Positions 51,031-63,435 are shown, counted from the stretch's first letter. The stretch is DNA of 64,000 nucleotides from Alitta virens (GCA_932294295.1 OW028585.1:18130561-18194560), one strand, 5' to 3'. Program-made: numbers and translations. The notes: generated by a model not told the origin, from the letters alone.

Positions 51031-51340
51031 TTAATAGTGGATTTTTATGGAAAGATCTGTATATTTCCACCTGGTGGCTATGACAGAATACCGCAATTCT
51101 ATTGGCTGAAAAAGTTCTCGCCCTTCGCTGTGATTGGCTGAAGCAAAGTGCATTCTAGCAGCAGTATTTTTAGTGCACTTTAATGTATACTTGACATCTC
51201 ATCGTTCAGTTGATTTCTGTTATTTCCCTGACAAAGTTATATTAATGGAATCAGTTATTTATGATCTGTTATGTGTGAAAAGCAAAATGAGTAATAAGAG
51301 GGGAGGAGCTGTTCAGTGAAAAGACTCTACTGTTACTAAA
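51031..51340. repeat. Repeat A, uninterrupted copy
   Basis: This is the inverted relative of 38437-39168 without the MITE B insert. The target reads CTAGAAT once (about 51153-51159 region on the minus strand), i.e. an empty site. Confidence 0.65.
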
Positions 51341-51724
51341 AATTTAACGAGTCATTGACACCTTTATCAAATAACTTTACACCCTATTGTAGCGATCAAT
51401 ATTCCATGTTGAATAACTTATCTTGTAAAATTATTTGCATGATTAAGTATGAATAGCAAGTCTATACATTTTTCAACTCAACTATTAAGAATATGTTTCA
51501 CAAAATTGCTCTGCAGTGTTTGCACAATTCTCTTCAACAAATTCAACAATTTCACTGAAATCCGAGCCTACACTCTAACCTAATTGCAACAATTTTCAGA
51601 AAGTGTTCGTCATTTAAGTGTCTCGTTACTCTTAACAACCTTAGGATTGGTCCTCCATGCACGCATGCGCAGCAGACATGTTAAATTGTTGTGCCTTAAA
51701 GTCATTAAAAGACAAAATGTTTGG

Positions 51725-51989
51725 ATAGACAGATAGATAGATAGACAGATAGATAGGTAGATAGATAGATACATAGACAGATAGACAGACAGACAGCTAG
51801 ACAGCTAGACAGACAGACAGACAGACAGATAGAGAGTTAGATAGATAGATAGATAGATAGATAGATGGATATATGGATAGACATATAGATAGATGATAGA
51901 TAGATAGATAGATAGATGAATAGATATATGGATATATGGATGAATAGATGGATAGAAAGATAGCTAGATAAATAGATAGATAGATATAT

Positions 51990-52030
<41 letters not shown>

Positions 52031-52035
52031 CTGTA
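51725..52035. repeat. GATA/GACA tetranucleotide microsatellite
   Basis: Runs of GATA with interspersed GACA and GGATATAT variants. Ile/Tyr/Ser-rich frames here are artefacts. Confidence 0.95.
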
Positions 52036-52759
52036 TTAGCAAATCTGAAAACTGGAATATATTCATTGTATTGTAGTCTATATGAAATTAAGTGGCATAT
52101 ATAGTGCTCCCCCCTCCCCATCCACTCGCCTTTTGGGAAATATTTGCTGATATTTCCCCAAAATTTCTCTCACCCTATCATGATGTTTCTCCAAATTTTA
52201 ACCACAAGACCCAGTGCAAAAATAATGAAGCCTTCGATGTAATATTTAGTTCACAATAATACAACTGTACTACTAATTATACAGTTGTTACTTATATTCA
52301 TCTGATATTTGGTAGAAGTTGTTAGCATTCTCTGAAAATTTGAGGCAAATCCATTCAGCCGTTTTTATTTTATAACAAAATAAACCGCAGAAAAACTGCA
52401 GTTTGTACTGTTTTTAGTGTAACATTTTGAAGTTGGTTGAATATTATTGATTTATTTCAATAATTCGTGCTAATAATTTAATATTACACACTAACATTTT
52501 CTAATGTATATTAAGTCTATTTTCCCAAACAAAGATAATTTTGTATTTATTCTTTGCTCTGCCTGTCACTGTTCATCCTACAAAAGAGACTCCAGACTAA
52601 ACATTTAAAAAAATTCCAGATTTAATTTTTTTGTCGAAAAATGATGAAACTCATCTAGTAGATAGATTACTGAATCTTTGCTGAAAGATAACAATAATAG
52701 TTGTGAAAATACCTGTAGGTCAAATTCTAATTTAGTCTTTTTTATCTGTGTCTGTGGTT

Positions 52760-54355
52760 TTCATTGTAAACTATTTTGAGATGATTAAACTTTGAGTCTG
52801 ACTATTCTGAGCTAATATAACATTGAGTTCGAACATTCTGATTTGAATGAATACTGAGTTTGACAATTCTGAGATGATCGATCATTGAGTTGAACTATTT
52901 TGAGATGATTAAATTTTGAGTCTTACTATTCTGAGTTGATCAAACATTCATTCGAACCATTCTGATTTTAATGAACACTGAGTTTGACAATTCTGAAATG
53001 AATGTTCATTGAGTTTGACTATTCTGAAATGTTCGATCATTGAGTTTGACTATTCTAATTTGATTAAACTTTGAGTATGACAAATCTGAGCTTATCAAAC
53101 ATTGAGTTCGACCGTTTTGATTTGAGTGTACACTCAGTTTGACAATTCAGAAATAATCGATCATAGAGTTTGATTATTCTGAGTTGATCAAACATTAAGT
53201 ATAACCATTCTGAGTTAATTAAACATTGAGTCTGACTATTCTGACCGAATCAAACATTAAGTCTGATAATTCTGTTTTGAATGAACACTGAGTTTGACAA
53301 TTCTGAGATGATCGATCATTGAGTTGAACTATTCTGACTTGATTAAACTTTGAGTCTGACTATTCTGAGCTAATCAAAGGACACTGAGTTTGACAATTCT
53401 GAAATGATGGAACATTGAGTTTGATTATTCTGAGTTGATCAGACATTGAGTATAACCATTCTGAGCTAATCAAACATTGAGTTGAACTATTCTGACCTAA
53501 TAAAACATTGAGTTCGAACATTCTGATTTGAATAAATACTGAGTTTGACAATTCTGAAATGATCGATCATTGAGTTTGACTATTCTGAGATGTTCGATCA
53601 TTGAGTTTGACTATTCTAATTTGATTAAACTTTGAGTATGACAAATCTGAGCTTATCAAACATTGAGTCCGACTATTCTGAACTAATTAAGCATTGAGTC
53701 CGATAATTCTGATTTGAATGAACACTTAGTTTGACAATTCTGAGATGATCAATCCTTCAGTTGAACTATTTTGAGATGATTAAATTTTGAGTCTGACTAT
53801 TCTGAGTTAATCAAACATTCATTCCGACCATTCTGATTTTAATGAACACTGAGTTTGACAATTCTGAAATGATCGATTATTGAGTTTGACTATTCTAATT
53901 TGATTAAACTTTGAGTACGACAAATCTGAGCTTATCAAACATTGAGACCGACCATTCTGATTTGAGTGTACACTGAGTTTGACAATTCAGAAATAATTGA
54001 TCATTGAGTTTGATTATTCTGAGTTGATCAAACATTGAGTGTAACCATTCTGAGCTAATTTAACATTGAGTCTGCCTATTCTGAGCTAATCAAACATTAA
54101 CACTGAGTTTGACAATTCTGAGATGATCGATCATTGAGTCTGACAATTATGAGTTGATCAAACATTGAGTATAACCATTCTGAGCTATTTAAACATTGAG
54201 TCTGACTATTCTGACTCAATGAAAAATTGAGTCTGATAATTCTGATTTGAATGAACACTGAGTTTGACAATTCTAAGATGATCAATCATTGAGTTGAACT
54301 ATTTTGAGATGATTAAACTTTAAAGAACACTGAGTTTGACAATTCTGAAATGATC
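52760..54355. repeat. 1.6-kb satellite of about 30-bp diverged units
   Basis: The units follow TTGAGT(C/T)TGACTATTCTGA plus a variable 10-11 base spacer (GCTAATCAAACA, GATGATCGATCA, TTTGAATGAACAC). Unit types recur in blocks, implying a higher-order period of several monomers. Frames inside are artefacts. Confidence 0.9.
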
Positions 54356-54359
54356 AATG

Positions 54360-55290
54360 TACAGCTTATTTTGTCCCAAGTGTTATCAACTTGCTCACAA
54401 GGGGGAGTGTGTGGCAGGGTACACTGATGAAATGACGGTAGGAGAGGAGGCGCTGCAAGCAGCGGGGAGCATTATATGCTGCATTCATTACTCACATATT
54501 TATTGATCTATTAGAAACGATTAGAACAAAATCATGGTTTTATGTTCTTTATATCAGTCCAGACTATTTTCATTAACCAATTGTATTACAACAATATTTG
54601 CAGTCATTAAGAAGGCTGTGAGTTTCTATGAAGCATTAACTTACAAAAACCGCAAAATCTAACACTTTTCTTATGTCACCACACCTTGGATACTTCAAAG
54701 GTTCACACTGCGTTTCACTACTGTCATAATGACCAATTGATGATGCTGTAATATGAGTCAGTTTTACAACTCCCCCTCACTGACTCCACTGGAAAACAAT
54801 AGAAAGGGGTGCAAAAGATGTATTTATATAGGCTGACATCCATATCTTGCCTCTATACTCAGTATGTAAGTTAGACTTTTTTGCCAGACTTTTGAGCATC
54901 TCAATATTCGAATAGGTAACAAATCATAACAATATACTATGAAGCCATATTCACATTGATATGTCAAATATGTAACCAAAAGCAAAATTCACAGAAAAAA
55001 AAAGAAGATATCATAAGTGACTCTGTGCCATGTAGGACATTGTTGCAGTCTGTATTGATCATTTAGAACAGAAAAAAAGCATGTTTTCATCAAATATAGT
55101 ATGACAAATCTGGGCACATCCACGGAAAATTGGGCATCTTTAAAGGTCTGTATCTCAGTACAACACATTACGACACATGCCACGAGATATCTGGAGGACC
55201 AAATTATTGTTGTCCACAACGTTTAACTTGCAGTATACATTGCTTTATGAATTTTTGTTTTTTAAAACAGTGTGTAATCTGAAGCTCCGG
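54360..55290. other. Intergenic, no gene seen
   Basis: No exon or known repeat is recognised. Confidence 0.35.
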
Positions 55291-55419
55291 GGTGTAATAC
55301 TTACATATATACTCACTTTCGTTTGATAAAGTAGTCTTCACCTGAGATGTGAACAACATTTGGGATCAACGACCAGGAAACTGTGACCAGCTGAGGCTCA
55401 CAACCTGTCTGCTGTTAAC

Positions 55420-56548
55420 ATGGGCGATCAAGAGGAACAACACTGCATGCCACTGTGTGTTTATAAACGACAGTATGCCAAAAGGCCAATGGTCAGGTGT
55501 TGTTTGGGTATCATCTTGAATGTGGCCCTCAATAAAGACACAAGTGAAGTGTGGAATTGCCCCCACTGCAGAACCCTATGCAATGATGTCTGCTCTATGA
55601 AATGATGCAATCCATAATAGAAAGATCGGATGACCAATTAACAACTATCACTAGATCAATTGAGGTCATGACCCAGCACCCCCATAGATCAGTTGAAGAT
55701 AAGACTAAAGAGTGTACCAGACTGCTAGAAGAAAATGCAGAGCTAAGAGAATGCCTGGCAAAACAAATGTCACTACAAAACAAGAGCATATGGGAGGGGT
55801 TCACTCGAAGACCAGCACTATTCATAGGGGACTCCACAATCAAGGACATAGACCAAGCCAAGTTAGGAGATATAGAGATTATGTGCAACCCTGGTGGAAG
55901 TAAAGATGACATCATTGATACTCTGAGATCCAAGACTGGTCCCTATCGCCAAGTGATGCTCTGTGTTGGCACCAATGACTGCGCTAAAGACAATGATGAG
56001 TTTCCAACACACATCCCAGATGTGATGATGAGAGAGTTGTATCTCTGAACAATGACTTCAATGAAGACCTGTCTACTATGGCCCAAGAGAAGCATGCATC
56101 ATTTGTGAATCATAATAATGCAATGCTTCTGAATGACCGAGTGCATCTCACGCATAAAGGCACAAGACAACTTGCCAAGAACCTGCATTTACAAGTTCTC
56201 CCACAATTCCAAGAGCAAAGAGCAGCAAACCTACGTCCCCCCCAGCCAAATCCTACCACTAAGCAAGTGAGACGACCCCCAGGACGCCATCATAGACAAA
56301 GTGGCCGACAACAGAGCTCTAATCTTGGCAATCAGAAGCACAGTCATGGTAACACTGGGAAGTATGGTACCCCACACCGCCCTCAAGGCCATCCCCAAGG
56401 CAGGCCTCTACGCTCTGGTCCCTGCTGGTTCTGCAGGGAGCGCAACCATGCAGCTCGCAGCTTTCGTCATGGGCAGCCGCTTTTGTGGCCCACTTGTGGT
56501 CATGAAGGCCACAAGAGTAAGTTCTGTTCCAGAGCTGCTGACTACTGA
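55420..56548 (+). pseudogene. LINE ORF1: PHD finger, esterase, CCHC remnants
   Basis: Successive plus-strand frames give three remnants. The first is a zinc finger with PHD/RING spacing (HCMPLCVYKRQ, VRCCLG, WNCPHCRTLC; 55440-55590). The second is an SGNH-esterase-like block with LFIGDSTIKDI and VMLCVGTNDCAKD (55820-56000). The third, in another frame, is a zinc-knuckle region (CWFCRERNHAARS, CGHEGHKSKFC; 56420-56540). PHD plus esterase is the ORF1 layout of CR1-type LINEs. Frames change and stops intervene, so it is inactive. Confidence 0.6.
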
Positions 56549-57979
56549 TCGGTTGGTCATGATGAGAGTGCCAATCCAACCAAACAAATGCCCAATCCCA
56601 AACCAGATTTATGCCCGTATGATTTCCCCATCCATCGATGAAAAGGATGAACACGACACTCCAAAGATGTCTTCAAACTCTCGTAATTCTGCTTTACGAA
56701 ATACAACTCTCATTCATGAATGTCAACATGAAGACTTTGACATTGAATTAACTCCTAATGATGTAGTTTTAAATGATGAAAATAGCATATCAGAAAATTA
56801 TGATGATCCTCTCATGCCTCTTTTGTACACTCAAAGAAAAAGCAGTCCTTATGAAATTGTTATTGCACATGTCAATGTGAACAGTATTCGATATAAATTT
56901 GCTTACTTCCATAATATTTTATCAAAAGGTTAATTGATGTACTGTGTGTCACTGAAACTAAGTTAGATGACACTTTCACAAACAAAATGTTTTATTGCAA
57001 TGGATTCAGATGTCATAGGAAAGATAAAACTGCTTAGTCAGGTTGCATTATGATTTGGGTCCGAGCAGATATACCACATATCAGAGTTAATGACTTTGAG
57101 ATAGATCACTAAATTATGTAACATTGATTGTGAAGCATTACATTTCCAGTTGAAAAAGGTTTAATTCTATATATCATGTATCATGTGTCTACAAGCATCC
57201 TTCAGTGTCTGTATCAGCAACATTTGTTCATTGTATGACAAACTGAGTAGAGACTGTCTTTATCGGTGACGTTAATATCAATATGAAGTGAAAACATAAT
57301 ATTATAGAGAAGAACTATGTGATGTATATGGACTAAAAAACATAATTGATTCACCCACTTGTTTCAAATCTAATGATGTTACTTTAATTGACCCTGTAAT
57401 AGTATCAAACACTTCCCTATCCTGCAAAGCTTTTGTTGCACAACATGGTTGGATGTTTAGTGGAAGTCAAGTATCTAAGACCTGAACCACACTGTAACTT
57501 ATCGTAACTCCAAAAAATTTAATTAATCCAAGTTTGTAACTCTTTATGAGATCTTTGACTGTGTAGATGATCAGTATTGGGCTTTTACATCTATGTACAA
57601 CATGCACTTTTGAAAACCAGAACTGTAAGAAACAATAAGATACCGTACATGCAATCTGAATTAATGAAAGCTATTTACAAGAAGAACCATCTCAAGAACT
57701 TATGCTTCAAGGAAAGAACACCAACTGCATGGGACTTAATCGCAAGCTTCACAACAAAGTCACAAAAATGATAAAAAATAGCCATTAAAGACTATTTTAT
57801 GAAACACTGCTCCTGCAAGCTTCACCAAAGGAATTTATGGCAGTTTTTTAAGCCGTTTTTCACAGATAAATACTCCAGCACAACAACATTCTACTCAAAG
57901 AAAATGAAAAGATTTTTAGCGACAAAGGGGAAGTTTGTGAACTATTAAACAAATTCTTTGTCACTATTGCTGATGGAAT

Positions 57980-58905
57980 AGGGCGAATGCTAGTCGATTC
58001 GGCCTTCGGCCAGTTCGGCCCGGCCGAAAGGAATCGTTTAATTGAGACGATTCGGCCTACGAAAGAAGTTGATTCGGCTTCCTATACATTAGCATTGAGG
58101 CCGAACGGACCCATGCCCAGTACTGGGTCCGTTCGGTCTAAGAAATGAGTCTATTCGGCTCTGACACGAATGTCCGGCCGCAGGTTCCCAAGCGGCGTTC
58201 GGCCGCCAAATAATGTCTGCCCTTATTCCCCCCTTCCGCCGCTAAGAAATAGAATATCTTGATAACTAATCATGATAGAATGTTGATATTTACACCTACT
58301 CGTTTGCCGTAACGAGCCCTTTTAAAATAAAACACCTTTTTTCTTCTGCAAATTTATTTAAAGCACTGCTTGTGCATTTATGAATTTCATTTCAATCAAT
58401 CCACTCAACCAGAACAATTGAAATAATATAAATATCATAAGCAACTCTGAAATTTATGCATTCACTCATGTCCAATTAAAGAAACATTTAAATGACAAAT
58501 AATTATATAATAAATACTTTAACAACTGTAAATAAATAAATAAACATCACAATTGCGAATTGAGTCACATTAGTTTAGTGTCTAATACATGAAAGGATTA
58601 TGGATTAACATTTTTTTTTTTATACTTGCATCATCTTATTTTTTCAAGTAATATCACAAGAATTTCCAATTGCATTCAATTCTTTCTTTATTGCATTATC
58701 CAGTGCATTAAAGCATCAATAATTGCAATTGTCGTGGCTCTTGACACTTAAACAATAGCAATTGGATATAATTATACATTATAAACCGATTCCTTTAATT
58801 TAGGATTGCACTTAAACCAGGAAGCCGAAACGTCTCAATTACGGGGGGACGAACTGTCTCGTTTTTGTGGTCGATTCGGCCCCCATACAAATAAATAGAG
58901 AGCCG
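57980..58905. mobile_element. Insertion with TCGGCC-rich ends inside the LINE
   Basis: The LINE reading (TIADGIG..NNCYSNHVSF) is interrupted here. GTCGATTCGGCC occurs near both ends (57994, 58870). Inverted words also occur (GTTTAATTGAGACGATTCGG, about 58036, versus CCGAAACGTCTCAATTACGG, about 58825). The left 200 bases are GC-rich palindromic TTCGGCC clusters; the middle is AT-rich and non-coding. The exact ends and class are unknown. Confidence 0.55.
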
Positions 58906-59319
58906 AATAACTGTTACAGCAATCATGTTAGCTTTGTGAAGATTAGAGATGTCCATAAGGACCCACAGCCTTTCAGTTTTAAGACTGTCAGTGCAAATCG
59001 TGTGCAAAAAATTTTCAGGACATTGAATGGCAACGAATCCAGTGGTTTTGACTTTGAAAATGTTTCCTGAGAGTCTATCTAGCACCTTTACAAATATAAT
59101 CAACAGTGCATTTTTGTCAAATAGTTTTCCAGAAGGCATGAAAAAATCTGTTGTATAAAAAGAAAGATCATTATGCGCTAAGAGAACTATAAGCATATTT
59201 TCTATATTTTTCAATTTCGGATGTTAATATCTGAACAGATCACTGTACACATGAATGAATTATTTGACAAGCACTTAGGTGCTTATCGCAAAGGTCATGG
59301 TTGTAGCCAGGTTTAAACT

Positions 59320-59990
59320 CATGCTAGCACTTATACTTTAACTAATACCAAGGCTCCTGACTGCCTTAATTGGCTTCTCATCTCAAGAGGAAGCTATGTC
59401 ATTTGCAACTGCCAATCAGAATGTAGCTGAATACATTAGGAAATGCCCTGAGCTTAATAGCAATTATTTTGCTCGCTTATCAATTAGACTTAAATACAAA
59501 CAAATGTGCCTTATAGCCTATAGGCTGGCTTATGACATTGAATTTCTGACACTTTAAACATGAAATTGCATATAAATTAGTTTTGTTTTACATTGAGTAC
59601 ACACAAGTCTTAAACAAAGATTGCTCAGTTGGGTCACTCCATTGGCTTAAAGCTGACAGCACACAGTGCTTGGGAGATATTGGCCAATCAAGATGAACAT
59701 CATGTGTGTAGATGGTGAAATATGCAAATTAGCTGCCATAAGAGATGAGAATTGGACATTCCCAGCGCACAGGCAAGGAATTCCACAAAAATTAGTGGTA
59801 AATACCCATACATAAATAAAGTTATCACTTAGAATAAGAAGGAAATTATTTTTGTGTATAATATTGCCTTTTTGAAGTATAATATGATGTTATTGACTGA
59901 CACTGCCCCCCCCCCCCATCCTTGAAGGCAGTTACACAGGAAGAGTAAAAGCTGTTCTTGACAAAGTCAGTTGATGGCAAATGCCTGTGA
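59320..59990. mobile_element. MITE B relative inserted in the LINE
   Basis: The sequence matches the reverse complement of 38638-39042 (CTTATACTTTAACTAATA, CTTCTCATCTCAAGAG, TTTTACATTGAGTACAC, AGCTGTTCTTGACAAAGTCA, TGCCTGTGAT). It carries an extra roughly 290-base segment (59605-59892), and its left end is missing. Confidence 0.65.
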
Positions 59991-60464
59991 TTCACGATTA
60001 GTTTTTTAGGCAATAGAAAGCAATGTGTAAAAGTTAAAGATTTCAGAGGTTCTTGACTTGCTTTGAAAAGGGGAATTCCCCAAGGCTCATGTTTGCCTTG
60101 TTGTTAAACATTTTTATCAATGACTTGTTCTGAAATGTAAGAAGTGCACATATGTTTAATTACGCTGATGATAACACCCTGAGTGTCAATAGTGCAAGTC
60201 TTGATGTAGCAGTTGAATTGATACTTTTAATACTATGAAGTGGTTTTCAGATAATTATATGCAGTCAAATCCTGGTAAATTCCAGGTAATGTTCTTAAAG
60301 CCTCAAGAAATCCTGTTAATTTACCAGTTTGATAATTGAATATGTTACTATTTAAGACAAGTGACAATGTATGGTTGTTGGGTGTATTGACCAACAATAA
60401 TCATAATATGATGTTATTGACTGACACTGGCCCCCAGAGAGGTAAGAATAAAGACAATGCTCAA

Positions 60465-60544
60465 TGTGGCATGTCATTAAGCCTTTGGGAAGAGTAGCTT
60501 TATTCAATTCAATAAGCATTCTCACAAGTTATAATACTTACATA
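60465..60544. repeat. Repeat C, left flank of the transposon
   Basis: Matches 30765-30830; see the repeat C entry at 30760-31105. Confidence 0.5.
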
Positions 60545-62159
60545 TACACCGAGTGCCAAGTTATTAGGCAGCACCTACTTTTTCTTGTTACTCGCTTAAT
60601 TTTGCACATAAATTCATACAACTTTCACATAATGTGCACTAATTTGACCTAGACTTGATGGCCAAAACATTTCTGCCTTAAGTGTTTGTCTAATCAATAA
60701 ATCATCCAGCAATGAAAATCAGGTGTGCCAAGTTATTAGGCAGGTATTGCTTTGTAGTGTGCAGACACTGTAGAAATACTGCTATGGGGCATAAAAAAGA
60801 CTTATCTGACACTGAGAGGTCCAAAGTAGTTAGACTACTTGGTAAAGGTCATACATATTTAGAAATTGCAAGAAAATTAGGGAGAGACCGCCACACTATT
60901 GAGAAGTTTGTTTTGAAAGGTGGAGCAGGTAGAAATAAGCGCCACCAAGCACCTCTGAGAAAGCTGACACCAAGGGATGTGACATCTGTCAAACTAGAAA
61001 TGGCCAGGAAACCCCTATCCTCATCAGCTGAAATTTTTGAAGCTGCAGGACTAGATGATGTGCCAAAATCCACAAGATGCCGCATCCTCCGAGGCATTGG
61101 AAAAGTGAAAAAAGTGAAGACAAGACCTCCTATCAATAAGAAGCATAAGGAACAGAGGTTGGAATGGTCCCGCAAATATATGAAGACAGATTTTAGCAAG
61201 GTGCTGTGGACCGACGAGATGCGAGGAACCCTGGATGGCCCTGATGGATGGGCTCGTGGTTGGGTCCAGAGAGGCACTGAGGCACCAGTTAGAATCAGGC
61301 GACAACAAGGAGGTGGAGGTGTGATGATATGGGCTGGCATAATCAAGAGGGGAACTTGTTAGCCCATTTAGAGTGAAAGATGGAGTAAAGATGAACTCAG
61401 AGGCATATTGTAACTTCCTGGAGGAGAATCTGGTGCCTTGGCTTAGGAGAAAGTCAGCAGCCTTTCGTAAAAGTTTCATCTTCATGCATGACAATGCACC
61501 ATCACATTCATCCAGGTTCTCCAGGGGGTGGTTGGAATCTAAAGGAATCTCAGGTGAACACCTTATGGAGTGGCCAGCCTGTTCCCCTGACCTAAATTGC
61601 ACTGAAAATTTCTGGTCAGCATTGAAGAGGAAGCTATATGTCAATGGCAAACAATACAAATCCAAAGAATCACTGTGGCAGGCTCTCCAGAAAGCTGCTG
61701 CAACATTCAAATCAAATGACATTGCAAAATTGACCAAAAGTATGGACAATAGACTTCATTCTGTCATACAGAAAAAGGGTTCCTACATTGGTTATTAGGA
61801 TGAGAACTAATAAATATTAATATTTGTGAAATGTTGTTAAATTGTTAAAATTGTAATGTAATTGTTATATTGTGATATAATCTTGTTCACATCATCAAAT
61901 AAAACTGTTTTTGTTATAATATCTCATTCTGTTTCACCTCAATATTGATGTAAACTGATGCTGCCTAATAACTTGGCACGCCTGAATATAGTATTTTAAT
62001 TATTGTAAAATTACAATCAAATTTAAGGCAGAAATGTTTTGGCCATCAAGTCTAGGTCAAATTAGTGCACATTATGTGAAAGTTGTATGAATTTATGTGC
62101 AAAATTAAGCGAGTAACAAGAAAAAGTAGGTGCTGCCTAATAACTTGGCACTAGGTGTA
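60545..62159 (+). mobile_element. DD37E Tc1/mariner transposon with 137-bp TIRs
   Basis: TIRs at 60545-60681 and 62023-62159 are nearly identical, and TA flanks the unit. Each TIR end carries GTGCCAAGTTATTAGGCAG, and a second copy of this word lies inside at 60726-60744, mirrored near 61962-61981. This is an IR/DR-like arrangement of paired transposase sites. The transposase is described separately. The element split a copy of repeat C. Confidence 0.9.
60784..61798 (+). pseudogene. Tc1/mariner DD37E transposase, one frameshift
   Basis: The transposase starts at MGHKKDLSDTERSKVV, with a paired helix-turn-helix (residues about 5-110) that would bind the TIR repeats. The first catalytic Asp is in VLWTDEM. 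A single extra G in the GAGGGGA run (about 61344-61348) shifts the frame and stops the protein at 61360-61362. The second half continues in the next frame to 61798. It has the second Asp in MHDNAPSH and Glu in PDLNCTENFW, with 37 residues between them (DD37E). The length, about 338 residues across both frames, is normal for the family. Apart from the shift all catalytic residues are intact, suggesting recent activity or a base-call error. Confidence 0.88.
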
Positions 62160-62485
62160 TAATCACTTTCGTTTGATATAGTACTGTAAGCATCCTCACA
62201 AGTATGATACTTACATATATAATCACTTTCGTTGAATAAAACATTCTCACAAGTACAAATACGTATTAACCACACATAATTAGTTATATTCACACCAAAA
62301 ATTATTCAGACACTTTTGACTTTTCACCAATATATAACCTTCCGTATCTTGTAAACTACATAGGCAAATGCATTGCTATTACAGCTACTGACAGCTGTTG
62401 ACCTATACATGATAATGATATCACAGGATCTTGTGCCAGCTTGAGCTAAATCACTTCTAGTACAGTTCAAATGTAGCCCGGTATG
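62160..62485. repeat. Repeat C, right flank, with a tandem sub-unit
   Basis: TACTTACATATATAATCACT occurs at about 62209 and, split by the transposon, across its two ends. A related copy is at about 55297 (ACTTACATATATACTCACTT). The rest matches 30918-31100. Confidence 0.55.
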
Positions 62486-62567
62486 TGAAATTTTGAAAGT
62501 GTCTGAATGTTTTCTTTTTGCATCTGTATTAGGTCAAAAGAAGCACATTCATATATGCCTATATATG

Positions 62568-63435
62568 TCATTGGCAATCCCATGAGCTTGTGATGGTAAC
62601 ATTGAGGAAAACTGGCAAGGCATCTCTATCATTGTATACTCGACGGGAATCTGTAACCCATGGTGGATAGCAGACATTTGTTTCCTTTGTATATCCCACC
62701 ATTGCGTAGCTATCTGTAATGCATATATAAAAGACACTAAAATATACAATGCTAATAAATTACCACTCATATTATAGAACACCATAATATTATAGACATG
62801 AGAGCTAAATCATTGACAGGAATCTGCAACTAAAGTCGGATTGTAGTAATTTTTCCTTTGCATATCCCACCAGTACGTAGTTAAAAGCATTAATACCACT
62901 CAAGAGAACACCAATTTTTGTCAAAGGTCACAGTGGAGCTCAGCTGGCACAGCAACACTTTTTCTGTAATGGCTCATTTAAGTGTGCATATCCTTTCTGA
63001 TTGGTTGCTGCAGGACTTCATAGCGCAATCAGAGAAGGCCTAACTAAGTGGTACAGCATCATAGTGTAACTTCAATCAGTAATTTGTAAATAATGTTTCT
63101 GCAAGTTTGTCAGTTGAGTGCCAATACCATTGAGTAATGATATATAATAGTAATGGTTTTATGCTCAGTGGTTATACCTGTTTTTATTATAGGGCATGGT
63201 ATCTAGTTTCTTGTATCTGGTATCTCATACAGTGCCAAGTGATCAATCAAGGCTGCTTTAAGAAACTATGTGTCTGTTCTGCAACAACAATGTGTAGATG
63301 GAGAACATCATATAAATGGCTTGATGTATCTACTAACCTCGAACTCTCAGTCGATCAATGTTTTCAGATTTTCCGATGAACCGAGCCATTGTTCTTTTCA
63401 GATCAACAGTAAGTTTTGTGATACCTTCATCATGA
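62568..63435 (-). CDS. Two possible exons of an unidentified minus-strand gene (3' end)
   Basis: Candidate exon a, 63338-63435, has acceptor TTTTTCAG and donor GAG|GTTAGT and reads LTVDLKRTMARFIGKSENID with phase 1 at its end. Candidate exon b, 62568-62713, has acceptor TTACAG and continues in phase to a TGA, reading YAMVGYTKETNVCYPPWV and VFLNVTITSSWDCQ. A related but shorter segment at about 62800-62890 (YVLVGYAKEKLLQSDF in translation) looks like a decayed duplicate of exon b. I do not recognise the family. Exon b lies near repeat sequence, so a repeat-derived artefact is possible. Confidence 0.33.

Larger units (their letters stand above)
56690..60400 (+). pseudogene. LINE ORF2: endonuclease and reverse transcriptase, interrupted
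   Basis: The endonuclease start IAHVNVNSIRYKFAYF (about 56862) and VLCVTETKLDDTF (about 56940-56980) are followed by a FIGDVNINM motif near 57260. The pre-RT segment VCELLNKFFVTIADGIG ends near 57980. After a 0.9-kb insertion the RT resumes (PFSFKTVSANRV..LNGNESSGFDFENV, 58970-59065; EQITVHMNELFDKHLGAYRK, 59235-59295). After a second insertion come GIPQGS and NYADDNTLSV (60075-60190). Frameshifts and stops are common. The order and motifs fit a CR1/L2-clade LINE. Confidence 0.7.

Noticed and set aside
51797..52121. Ile/Tyr/Ser-rich frames
   Set aside because: Translation of a GATA microsatellite.
53360..54285. Frames with SVFIQIRI-type repeats
   Set aside because: Inside the satellite; no signals of a gene.
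60849..61749. Long minus-strand frames of 165 and 232 residues
   Set aside because: Antisense shadows of the Tc1/mariner transposase.
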